Part shown: positions 27,611-35,583 of the stretch, piece after piece | How the letters are laid out: every line of letters begins with the position of its first letter | Position numbering within the stretch: the stretch's first letter is position 1 | Origin: an uncultured Lachnospiraceae bacterium | GTDB taxonomy: Bacteria > Bacillota > Clostridia > Lachnospirales > Lachnospiraceae | Reading direction: 5' to 3' | DNA length: 64,000 bases | NCBI GenBank assembly: GCA_910577045.1 | Contig: CAJTLB010000005.1 | Location: 161,754-225,753, forward strand | Translations under genes and position numbers: made by a program | Notes under the pieces: model-generated | Told to the model about the DNA's origin: nothing | Database searches by the model: none | The model's input: the letters and a program-made list of their open reading frames with translations, nothing else

Positions 27611-28072
27611 CTAGCGAACCTTTTCTATTTCTTGTATACAAAATCCATTTTTTAAATACAACTTCACTGCTCTTTCATTCCATTTTGTTACATGCAAAAT
27701 AACTTCATTATATCCTTGTCCTTTTATATGGTTCATCCCCCATAATAATAGTTTTTGCCCTAATCCTTGTCCCTGAAATGACTTCTCAACAACTAAATCA
27801 TCTAACTCGTTTCCATAACAAGAAACAGCACCTCCTATTACTCCATTTTGCAGGTAAAGAAAAATATTATTTATTTTATCTTTGATTTGAGAATAATCAG
27901 AATAGACATTTATTGGTTCAACCTCTAATTCTTTTCTTATTTTATAAAAACATTCATTATACATTTTCATATATTCGTTCCAATATTCCTCTTGAAAAGG
28001 GATACAAATTATATTATCATGATATATAAATGTTTTATCAAATAACATCTTATATGCAATTATTTCTTTCAT
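27611..28072 (-). CDS. GNAT-family N-acetyltransferase
   Basis: 153 residues. Motif A LDDLVVEKSFQGQGLGQKLL has the Q-G-x-G-x loop, and the end (NERAVKLYLKNGFCIQE) matches motif B. The N-terminal half is unusual for GNATs and may recognise the substrate. The start is put at ATG 28072. Only 71 bases lie between it and the next acetyltransferase gene, so they may share a transcript. Confidence 0.86.
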   Translation of the reverse strand: MKEIIAYKMLFDKTFIYHDNIICIPFQEEYWNEYMKMYNECFYKIRKELEVEPINVYSDYSQIKDKINNIFLYLQNGVIGGAVSCYGNELDDLVVEKSFQGQGLGQKLLLWGMNHIKGQGYNEVILHVTKWNERAVKLYLKNGFCIQEIEKVR

Positions 28073-28137
28073 AGCCACTTTTTCTCTTTCTTTAAAAAAA
28101 TTCTCTTTTATTTTCCCTTTCCATTCCCTGACTCAAT

Positions 28138-28488
28138 TTAATCAAAAAATTTACCCTTAAAAAAATTCTTGTTACCTAATGGCTTTGCTGTAACCCTAAA
28201 TAAAACACAGCCATCTGGGCACATAACAACCTTACTATATTTACTATCTCCGCCTATGTTTTCTAAATCTCCGCCACTTCTTACAGCTTCCATAATAGGG
28301 TATATTATCATCATTACTTTAGAGCAAATACCCTGCCCTTGTGAATTTACTGGGCATCCATAAGTGCAGGTATACATATCTCCAATCTCTTCTCCATTTC
28401 GGCAAAATCTTTCTGTTTCTTTATCCTCTTTATTAAACCCTATTACTTCTATTTCCCATTCATATTCTTCATCATACCATTTTTTCAA
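28138..28488 (-). CDS. TIGR04076-family small protein
   Basis: 116 residues with the family's TIGR04076 pattern: a YTCTYGCPVNSQGQGICSK region and CPDGCVLFRVTAKPL near the end. The start is TTG at 28488, backed by a GGAGGG site 7 bases upstream; no ATG is nearby. Conserved Cys residues suggest metal or disulfide chemistry, but the family function is not known to me. Single gene on the minus strand. Confidence 0.8.
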   Translation of the reverse strand: MKKWYDEEYEWEIEVIGFNKEDKETERFCRNGEEIGDMYTCTYGCPVNSQGQGICSKVMMIIYPIMEAVRSGGDLENIGGDSKYSKVVMCPDGCVLFRVTAKPLGNKNFFKGKFFD

Positions 28489-28584
28489 GACAATTCCCTC
28501 CTTTAAAATCTTTAAATCTACTAATCCGATTATAGCAAATCAATTCTCCATTTACAATTATAATATATAAGCCATAGAACCACT

Positions 28585-28788
28585 TTATATTAATTTGTAT
28601 GTCCCCTTCCCCAATTTTTTAACTAACCCTGCAGCTTCACTCTGGTTTAAAATCCTTTGCAGTTGCCTTGCACTACAATGAAGATGAAAAGCTGCCTGTT
28701 CTATTCCTTTTAAAGTTTCATTGTCACATTTATACTTCATGTAAGACATAACTCGTTCTGTAAGAGAAGCAGGAGCTGCACTCGCCAC
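28585..28788 (-). pseudogene. Crp/Fnr-type regulator, C-terminal HTH remnant
   Basis: Only the C-terminal 67 residues are open: a helix-turn-helix (FHLHCSARQLQRILNQSEA) of the Crp/Fnr YeiL-like type. The cAMP-type sensor domain is missing; upstream frames (about 28790-28900) are broken by stops. Without the sensor and a start site it is not expected to work. The gene points the same way as its neighbours. Confidence 0.6.
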
Positions 28789-28994
28789 ATCTTTAGGATT
28801 TTTATGTGCGGCAGTATATTATATTCTCTGTATGATTCGTGAAGAATACAAAGGCAAGCAATTAGTGCCATTAACACTTAAACGTTGGTAATCTGTAAAT
28901 CTCCGCCACCAACTACAACAATATGTCCCATATATTTACAATTCTTTAATCTGTTTTACAAACAAAATTACAAATCATTTTTAATAAAATTCTA

Positions 28995-29663
28995 TTAAAT
29001 AATATTTAAAATATCTAATGGTGCTTCAATCTGTTTAAATTCTTTTTTTCTCTTTGAGGGCTGGCTTGTGCCCTCTTTTAAATACCACACAGCTTGTACT
29101 GCTTTCATGCCAATTCTTTCCGCAGCTTCTAATTCATTACTTCCTCCATCCCCAACATATAAACAAGATTCAGCTTGCACATTTAACCTTTCCATGCACC
29201 TTTTAAATATAGCAGGATCTGGTTTTTGTAACCCTTCGTCAAAAGATAAACATACTGCATCAAAATAAGGATACAAAACACTTTTTTTAATAACCAATGC
29301 TTCCTCTGAAAAGCAATTGCTAATTAACCCAATTTGTATTCCCTTTTTCTTTAATGTTTCTAGCATTGGGATAATATCTTTATGTAAATGTTTAAATGCC
29401 TCTTCCTTACTTTTAATACGCTTATTTACAATAAAATTCATTTTTGTTTCTGAATAACAACGATTTATTTTAAGGATTTTTTCCATAATTTCCTCTAATG
29501 TTATTTTTCCAATTGTTCTATCTGCTTCTGCTGTACGCCACATTTCTTGAAATTTCTCTTCTTCAATACCTGCATCATATGCTATCTGTGTCCCAAAATA
29601 CAATGGGCTTTCAAAAAGCGTGATAAGTGTTTCGTACATATCAAATATTACTGCTTTTACCAC
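28995..29663 (-). CDS. HAD-superfamily hydrolase, DxYxT subtype
   Basis: About 222 residues with HAD motif I FDMYETLI, motif II (GLISNCF), motif III (KPDPAIFKR) and motif IV (YVGDGGSNELEAA). Motif I has Tyr at the place of the second Asp, as in L-2-haloacid dehalogenases, so ordinary phosphatase activity is uncertain. I place the start at GTG 29663: GAGGTG is 6 bases upstream, whereas the longer start gives a too-short spacing. Confidence 0.82.
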   Translation of the reverse strand: MVKAVIFDMYETLITLFESPLYFGTQIAYDAGIEEEKFQEMWRTAEADRTIGKITLEEIMEKILKINRCYSETKMNFIVNKRIKSKEEAFKHLHKDIIPMLETLKKKGIQIGLISNCFSEEALVIKKSVLYPYFDAVCLSFDEGLQKPDPAIFKRCMERLNVQAESCLYVGDGGSNELEAAERIGMKAVQAVWYLKEGTSQPSKRKKEFKQIEAPLDILNII

Positions 29664-30056
29664 TAACATCACCTCAGCAAATCCTTATTTTATTTTTCTA
29701 ATTATACCACTTTCTATCTTAACCTGCCACCTAAAGTTCTAGTATACTAAAATATAAAATTTTATTTTAATAAATTATAATAAAAACAAAATAAAAAAGA
29801 AGCAGATGTTTTTAAATGCCATCTGGCCCTTTTTGTATTCCACCATATAGCAGGCACAAAACTAAAATATTATACTTAGGTATTTTCTTGCCTCCATTAT
29901 ATCTGTGGCAGAAGAAAATTTCCATCGCGATGTAATAACAGTATATCAGTTTTTTGTGGTACTGTCTTAACTATTTTATGGTATATTTTTAGGAAAAGCC
30001 TATAAAATTTTCTATAGATTACTAAAATTCACACATACACCCCAACAATTTCAGGT
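29664..30056. other. Gene-free AT-rich spacer with a terminator hairpin
   Basis: No coding frame of note was found. A CAGATG/CATCTG hairpin (29803-29825) with T-rich tracts on both sides is a possible terminator for the acetyltransferase at 30057 on the minus strand. Otherwise nothing was seen. Confidence 0.5.
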
Positions 30057-30581
30057 TTAATATTCTTTCTTATAAATTAACATTCCATTGCCATAAGGAT
30101 CATCTTCTGCCCCAAACTCTTTCTTAACAAATTCATAACCATTCTTTTTAAGAACTCTCACGGAAGCATTATTTCCACACATAACTCGTCCATACAAAAT
30201 ATTTATTCCAAAAGTTTCTGTTATAAACTTTGTCATAGCTTTCAAAAGTTCAGTGGCATACCCTTTTCCACTATACTTTTTACATATTCCATAACCTATT
30301 TCCACCTCATTAGAATTTCCTTCAACCTTATTTACACCTGTGTCACCTATTAATTCACCTGTTTCTTTCAATTCAACAGCTAATACATATGGTAAATGTC
30401 TGCTATTCACACAATCTACATAGAATTTGATTGCTTCTTGAGCTTCTTCTATATCTACATAGCTTTCATTTGGAATCCACTTTTTTACTTCTTCTTCCAA
30501 ATGGTTTTCATATAAACATTTGGCATCTTCCATCTCAAATTTTCTAACCCTCAAGTGCTCTGTTTCAAATATATATTCCAT
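30057..30581 (-). CDS. GNAT acetyltransferase, RimJ/RimL type
   Basis: 174 residues: N-terminal TEHLRVRKFEMEDAKCLYEN, then motif A (IGYGICKKYSGKGYATELLK, with S-G-K-G-Y-A) and NNASVRVLKKNGYEFVK as motif B. This is the usual ribosomal-protein-alanine acetyltransferase-like plan. The substrate is not readable. Confidence 0.88.
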   Translation of the reverse strand: MEYIFETEHLRVRKFEMEDAKCLYENHLEEEVKKWIPNESYVDIEEAQEAIKFYVDCVNSRHLPYVLAVELKETGELIGDTGVNKVEGNSNEVEIGYGICKKYSGKGYATELLKAMTKFITETFGINILYGRVMCGNNASVRVLKKNGYEFVKKEFGAEDDPYGNGMLIYKKEY

Positions 30582-30913
30582 AACTTTTTCCTTTCTTAGG
30601 TTTCTAAATCCACTATATAAATTATATTATTTTTATGTTGTATTTTTTACATAAATATGGAGTATGACAATCACCATACTCCTCAGCACTTATTATTTAT
30701 TTCTCTAACGACTTTTTAATTTTCTACTCTTATTTTCTATAAAATATATTTAAAAAATTCCTTATATCCTCTTATTTTTATTTTACAGCAACCTTATAAA
30801 CCCTAACTTTTTACTAATAAAATTCATTAGAATTCTATTTACTCAATAATAAAAACAATCTTATTAAATTAACTATCTTCCCTTCTTTATGGTATTTGAC
30901 AAACTTAGAGTTA
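30582..30913. other. Gene-free AT-rich spacer with an 8-bp hairpin
   Basis: A perfect 8-bp inverted repeat GGAGTATG/CATACTCC with an 8-base loop (30659-30682) sits about 230 bases past the methyltransferase stop. It may be a terminator, though its T tract is weak. No gene found. Confidence 0.4.
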
Positions 30914-31612
30914 CTATTCTTTTATAAAAAACAAATGATGGAAAAGAGCTATTTTTCTATATTCCTCTATTTTTGACACTCTCATCTCAAGCTGCATCAT
31001 TTGTGCCTGCCATTCCTCTGTCCCATGCTTTTCCTGATTTTGCTGCAGATGCCAGAAAGTACGAATACCAAATACTTCTAAAAGCTTTAATCTTTTATTC
31101 CACTTCTCAATCTGTTCATCTTCATAATACCTGATTGCTCCAAATTGTGAAGATACTCCATCTTTTCCGTCTAACAAATCATTTGCTTTTCCTATGTCAT
31201 CAAGCAGGACTGCCATCTGCATAACACGGCCAGCACGATTATGTTTTAAAATAGAAAGTGTACCCCCAACTTTCAATAAACGGCACAGTTCATTTATAAC
31301 AAATTTTTTATCATCAATATATTCCAAAGCATTATGGCAAATTATAAAATCAAAAGAATCATTTTCAAACTCTGAAAGTTTTGAAACATCTCCCACAATT
31401 TGCTTATAGTTATAATCGTCCCATCTGTTACTAAGCATGTCTTTTGAAGGCTCTACTGCTACAACTGTATTTTTATTTGCAAAATGATTCGCTGTTATTC
31501 CTTCGCCACTCCCAAAATCTAGAATTCTTTTTTCTTCTATTTCTCCTAACTGCTCCCAGACAATTCTTTTTAACATTCTATCCCATGGGGGCAATTCAGC
31601 TATATCACGCAT
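30914..31612 (-). CDS. Class I SAM-dependent methyltransferase
   Basis: 232 residues. Motif I ILDFGSGEGITANHFA near 40, acidic motif VVAVEPSKDML, motif DFIICHNALEYIDD and LLKVGGTLSILKHN follow the normal order. A ribosome site AGGAG precedes the ATG. Likely a small-molecule or lipid methyltransferase; the target is unknown. Confidence 0.85.
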   Translation of the reverse strand: MRDIAELPPWDRMLKRIVWEQLGEIEEKRILDFGSGEGITANHFANKNTVVAVEPSKDMLSNRWDDYNYKQIVGDVSKLSEFENDSFDFIICHNALEYIDDKKFVINELCRLLKVGGTLSILKHNRAGRVMQMAVLLDDIGKANDLLDGKDGVSSQFGAIRYYEDEQIEKWNKRLKLLEVFGIRTFWHLQQNQEKHGTEEWQAQMMQLEMRVSKIEEYRKIALFHHLFFIKE

Positions 31613-31650
31613 AAAACTCTTCTCCTTTTAAATTGTACCATTACTTATAA

Positions 31651-32658
31651 TCAATAAAGGACTTTCCTTATTTTTCTCATTTCCTTCCAAACATTATCTC
31701 CATAGTTACTCACCAGAACGGAAATAATACCATTGTTTGGATTGTATTCGGATATAAAGCTTACTCCGGGATCACAACCTTGAAAATATGCAAAATTTTT
31801 ACCATTGGGATTATCAATTATCCACACGCCATAGCCATAATACCCTTCTTCTTTATCAACCCCATCTCCACTCTGCTTACTAAGCATATCTGAAACAAAT
31901 TCTTTTGAAATTAAATTTCCTTCCAACAGATTAGCCCAAAAACTAATAATATCTTTGACTGTTATAAACGCCCCACCTGCACCAGTACCTTTCACATCAA
32001 CAGAAAATATATTTGTACGATAGCCATTTGTATTAGCGCAATAAATATAATTATTGGCACATTTTGCTGGCAGCTTATCCAGTTCATAATAACCCGCTGA
32101 TTTCATACCACATATATCAAAAATATTCTCTTTAAGATATTGGTCAAAATACATTCCTGTAACTTTTTCTATAATCATTGCAAGTAATACATACCCTGAA
32201 TTATTATACTGAAATTTTTCTCCTTTTGAGTACATCATTGGCTTATTTATAAATAATGGAAGCAAATCGTTGTTATGCCTAATTTTATAATTAGGATAAT
32301 CAATCCATAATTCTTCATATTTATCCATAACGCTTTCGTCAAAATAATCAGGAACACCAGATGTATGGTTTAAAAGCTGTTTAACTGTAATATCCTTATC
32401 AATATTATAAAATGAAATATCTAATAACATCCCTAATGTATCATCAAACCTTATTCTTTCTTGTTCAATTAACTGCAATATTCCTACTGCAACAAATACC
32501 TTTCCAGCTGATGCACTTGCAAATTTCGTTTCTATTGTGTTAGAAATTTTATTTGGAAAATCTGCAAATCCATTTTCTCTTTCATATAAAACTTTACCAT
32601 TCTGCACAATATATATATTTCCTCTAAAATTTACATCTGTCATTTCTTTTATACCCAT
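31651..32658 (-). CDS. Serine hydrolase, class C beta-lactamase/PBP-like
   Basis: 335 residues. The SxxK catalytic motif SAGK is near residue 51 (KFASASAGKVF) and the YxN motif is in QYNNSGYVLL near 149. There is no signal peptide, so the enzyme is probably cytoplasmic and acts on small esters or peptides rather than on beta-lactams. The start codon has GGAGGC ahead of it. A single gene in the cargo region. Confidence 0.82.
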   Translation of the reverse strand: MGIKEMTDVNFRGNIYIVQNGKVLYERENGFADFPNKISNTIETKFASASAGKVFVAVGILQLIEQERIRFDDTLGMLLDISFYNIDKDITVKQLLNHTSGVPDYFDESVMDKYEELWIDYPNYKIRHNNDLLPLFINKPMMYSKGEKFQYNNSGYVLLAMIIEKVTGMYFDQYLKENIFDICGMKSAGYYELDKLPAKCANNYIYCANTNGYRTNIFSVDVKGTGAGGAFITVKDIISFWANLLEGNLISKEFVSDMLSKQSGDGVDKEEGYYGYGVWIIDNPNGKNFAYFQGCDPGVSFISEYNPNNGIISVLVSNYGDNVWKEMRKIRKVLY

Positions 32659-32841
32659 TTCAGCCTGCCTCCAATCTCTTCCATTTAATTTTTAATTATA
32701 CCATTCCTAAATTCTATTGTCTATCATAAAAATAAAAGTAAAAAAGCATAATTAAAAGAAAAATTGGAAGGTGGTTTTTAAGGAAATGTTTAAAAAAATA
32801 ATAAATAAATTTCTTATATTTGTTATAGAGAATGGACACAA

Positions 32842-32999
32842 ATGGTAATTTTATTTTTTCATGGCTTTACTGGTTCAAAGTGGTATATTCCCAAAAATAA
32901 AAGTAATAGCAATATTTGTATATTATCATTTGATAGATCAAGAGTTGGGTAATCTAATATAGAACAATATTATAAAATAAAAATTTCCAATATCTAATT
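32842..32999 (+). pseudogene. Alpha/beta-hydrolase N-terminal remnant
   Basis: An ATG at 32842 opens a 36-codon frame that reads VILFFHGFTGSKW, the typical oxyanion-hole region of alpha/beta hydrolases, and ILSFDRSRVG, the following strand with the usual Asp-Arg turn. It then stops (TAA 32950-32952) and continues in frame a further 15 codons to another stop. The rest of the enzyme is absent. The remainder of the 32659-33004 spacer is AT-rich with no other feature. Confidence 0.5.
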
Positions 33000-33004
33000 T
33001 AGCC

Positions 33005-33349
33005 TTACTGGCTTGAAAACTCACTTATTATACATATTTTTCCAATAATATGCCGATTAAATTCTTCTAATCTTTCTGCTGGAATCCATAATTCTTTATG
33101 ATACTCGTTTCCAACTTGATGAACCTCGAATTGTTTATAGTAAGCATCATCAATTTCAAACTTTGTTACATAGCCTTTATGGTCATCATTATATTTTACA
33201 TTCCATCCAGATGCAATTTCTATTGCATATCGTTCAGTTAGAACTGGATAAAAAATAGGCTGCTCTGGTAGCCTAGGGGGAAATTTGCAATAATCACTTT
33301 CTTCTATAAGTCTTAATTCTTTTGTGCCAACAGGCCTGTATAAAATCAT
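33005..33349 (-). CDS. Small conserved protein (called crystallin J1/ADP-ribosylation in some annotations)
   Basis: 114 residues. The sequence pattern (RPVGTKELRLIEES at the start, LPEQPIFYPVL, LWIPAERLEEFNRHIIG at the end) matches a family often labelled as ADP-ribosylation/crystallin J1, but that label has weak grounds; I recognise the pattern from memory only. Start at 33349 with GGAGGG before it. No enzyme motif is seen, so the function is unknown. Confidence 0.6.
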   Translation of the reverse strand: MILYRPVGTKELRLIEESDYCKFPPRLPEQPIFYPVLTERYAIEIASGWNVKYNDDHKGYVTKFEIDDAYYKQFEVHQVGNEYHKELWIPAERLEEFNRHIIGKICIISEFSSQ

Positions 33350-34223
33350 TCTCTTGTCCCTCCACAAATCCTGATTTCTCTATTTTTTTCAAAGGATTAT
33401 TGCTCTTATTTTTATTATTTAGCTCTAATATCCTTATTTTATGCCATATATTTTATTTACATGATTTCTTGGCATCGTTTAGCACCAAAATAATTTTTTC
33501 TTTATTTACCTTTCTTACATGATGCTAGCACTATGTATTTATATATCATTAACAAGCAAAATATCAGCTTGTTGCTCCGCACTATTTTAATTATAAAAAA
33601 AATTTTATCGCTTATTTATTTTTGAGAAATCATTAAAGTTTTCTTGCATTAATTCATAATCAAAGGAAGATTGCAACTCACCAAATTAGTTTTTTCATAG
33701 ATTACTTTTGCTCTGATTTTTTTAATCTAATTTTTATAAATATGTTATGTGTGAGTATTATTTAAGTTTGTATCAAGTATAATTTTTTATTTCCATAGTT
33801 TAAATACAAAGAATGGATAAGCATACTTAATAAAATCCTTCCATAACCTTTGTTTTATTTAGAAAAATCACAAATTTTAATTTTTATTTCAACCCATTTC
33901 CGAGATTGTAGTAGCTCATTTTCCCCACTGATATTTTGTCATACTCAACAATCAATCTCCTGCAAATATTATCTTTATCTTTTGATATTTTTTCAACTAT
34001 ACATTTTAATATTTCACCTGTTCTATTCAAGAACCCCGTGTAGGCCATCATTTTACCATTGTTCTACTATGCAGATAACAAATCTGCATCTTCAACAATA
34101 GGATTCCTGATTGTTAGATTATCAAATTATTTAAACATTTTTCCTTCTATATTTATAATTACATATACAAATTAACTTTTTACTATTCTGTCAATATAGG
34201 AATATATAATCAAATACTTTTAA
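33350..34223. other. Long gene-poor AT-rich stretch with one weak relic frame
   Basis: Nearly 870 bases without a convincing gene. On the minus strand a 55-codon frame (33884-34051, ATG ATG start) has a plausible composition but no good ribosome site, and two adjacent TAG codons precede it, so it may be the tail of a degraded gene. A 7-bp hairpin AACAAGC/GCTTGTT occurs at 33551-33573. Nothing else stands out. Confidence 0.4.
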
Positions 34224-34889
34224 TCATATTCTTGATAATGTATTCTGGCACCAATAAAACAATACTAAAAAAGCTCTATCAAAATCATAATTGATATGCT
34301 CTTGTAATGATATGCTCAATTCCAAAACAGCTTTATCCTCATCTTGTACACATTCAAGCAACTCCCGTTTTGTCAGAATAAAATTACCACTGCTTAGATA
34401 ATACAAATGTTGTATAATAAAAAATACTGATTTACAAGTTATCGGCAGCTTTAAAACATTGTATTCCCTGTCGGCATGTACATAACGGTGACAAATTTCA
34501 TGATAAAGATTATTCAAACTCAATCTTACATAGTTTTTCTCGTCTTCAATAGTATATACAGGAACAAGCTTTTTTAATTCTCCGTAATAATCTTTAGTCG
34601 TATTCAATAAATGACATATTTCCAACGGATTCCAATTCTCCAAATCAGCTTTACTGCAAATAAAACCACAGGACTTATCAAAATTTCCTACTGAAACAAG
34701 TGCTTTTTGATAGATTTTCAAATCCTCAACCGAAAGATTGTTAATCACAACCATAATATCAATATCACTGTTTTTAGTTTCTTCGTGACGGAGATAACTA
34801 CCTTGTAATCCAATATATATCAGCCTTTCACTAAAAACATCTTTTAATAAAATTATTAAATTATCAATATATTCATCTATTCTAAACAT
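34224..34889 (-). CDS. Nucleotidyltransferase-domain protein
   Basis: 221 residues. The polymerase beta-like motif GSYLRHEETKNSDIDIMVV near 30 has the G-S pair and D-I-D metal site. The C-terminal part is helical and is similar in plan to aminoglycoside adenylyltransferase-type proteins (the substrate binding part). It overlaps the NUDIX gene by 13 bases and is co-transcribed with it. Target molecule unknown; a drug or tRNA-like substrate is possible. Confidence 0.75.
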   Translation of the reverse strand: MFRIDEYIDNLIILLKDVFSERLIYIGLQGSYLRHEETKNSDIDIMVVINNLSVEDLKIYQKALVSVGNFDKSCGFICSKADLENWNPLEICHLLNTTKDYYGELKKLVPVYTIEDEKNYVRLSLNNLYHEICHRYVHADREYNVLKLPITCKSVFFIIQHLYYLSSGNFILTKRELLECVQDEDKAVLELSISLQEHINYDFDRAFLVLFYWCQNTLSRI

Positions 34890-35341
34890 TCTGAATCACC
34901 TATCTCCTCATTTCCAAGATATTTTATGTATTCTTTTCCCTCATAAAAATTCATTATTGGACGGCGAAGTTTTGATGGAAACAATGGCAGTCTATTCAAT
35001 ATAGATAAATCCAGCCAATCAAATCCAATCTGATTAGTATCACCATGAAATGTTATATTTTGGTCCTTACCCAAGTAATCACATAAAAACACTAAATCCA
35101 TTCTATGAAAACTTTCACCGTGAACCCCTTCTATAACAAAAAGTAACTCTTTACATTTAACCTTTATCCCTGCCTCTTCTCTAACTTCTCGTTCCACAGT
35201 CTGAGGAAGCATTTCCTCACTGTCTTGGCCCCCACCAGGTAAAATATACCATTCCTCTTTTCCATCATTCAACTTTATTGCAAGCAATTTACCATTTTGA
35301 ATTATAACTGCTTTTGCAGAAGTCCGTATTTTCCTTGACAT
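34877..35341 (-). CDS. NUDIX hydrolase
   Basis: 154 residues with an intact Nudix box: GGGQDSEEMLPQTVEREV followed by REEAGI, which matches the G-x5-E-x7-R-E-x-x-E-E-x-G pattern. It would hydrolyse a nucleoside diphosphate linked to another group. Pairs with the nucleotidyltransferase downstream (overlapping genes). The start has GAAAGGAT before it. This is the first gene past the broken brxL end. Confidence 0.88.
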   Translation of the reverse strand: MSRKIRTSAKAVIIQNGKLLAIKLNDGKEEWYILPGGGQDSEEMLPQTVEREVREEAGIKVKCKELLFVIEGVHGESFHRMDLVFLCDYLGKDQNITFHGDTNQIGFDWLDLSILNRLPLFPSKLRRPIMNFYEGKEYIKYLGNEEIGDSECLE

Positions 35342-35434
35342 ACTTATAATCCTTTCATATTTTCTATTGAATAATTTCTCATACCTGGATCTTCTTATAT
35401 CACAATTGACAATTTATTATACCACTTCCAATTT

Positions 35435-35566
35435 CTATTTACCACAAAAATATAGGGAATGGAGCTTTATTCTTTTGGCCAAGTCCTTACGCACTATCTT
35501 ACCTGCGAAATTATTCTGCAATTTTTCCAAAAGCTCTATATCACCTTCATAATGAAAATCGTTCAT
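35435..35566 (-). pseudogene. brxL: Truncated brxL (BREX Lon-like protein), N-terminus only
   Basis: A frame of 43 codons starts at ATG 35566, 17 bases past the pglZ stop and with AGGTGG as its ribosome site, exactly where brxL follows in BREX type 1. Its part LQNNFAGKIVRKDLAKRIK matches the N-terminus of BrxL, whose usual next part (a glycine-rich start toward the conserved valine-proline-tyrosine segment) is missing. After about residue 34 the sequence is unrelated and stops. Complete BrxL is near 680 residues. The junction at about 35464 marks the end of the defence locus. Confidence 0.8.
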
Positions 35567-35583
35567 GTTGACACCACCTTACG

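Noticed and set aside
29881..30056. tRNA or other structured RNA in the long spacers (29.7, 30.7, 32.7 and 33.4-34.2 kb)
   Set aside because: No cloverleaf, T-loop GGTTCRA or A-box sequence was found in these regions.
33850..34101. 83-codon plus-strand frame in the 33-34 kb spacer
   Set aside because: No start site, very hydrophobic and low-complexity product from AT-rich DNA; the minus-strand relic frame is more likely.
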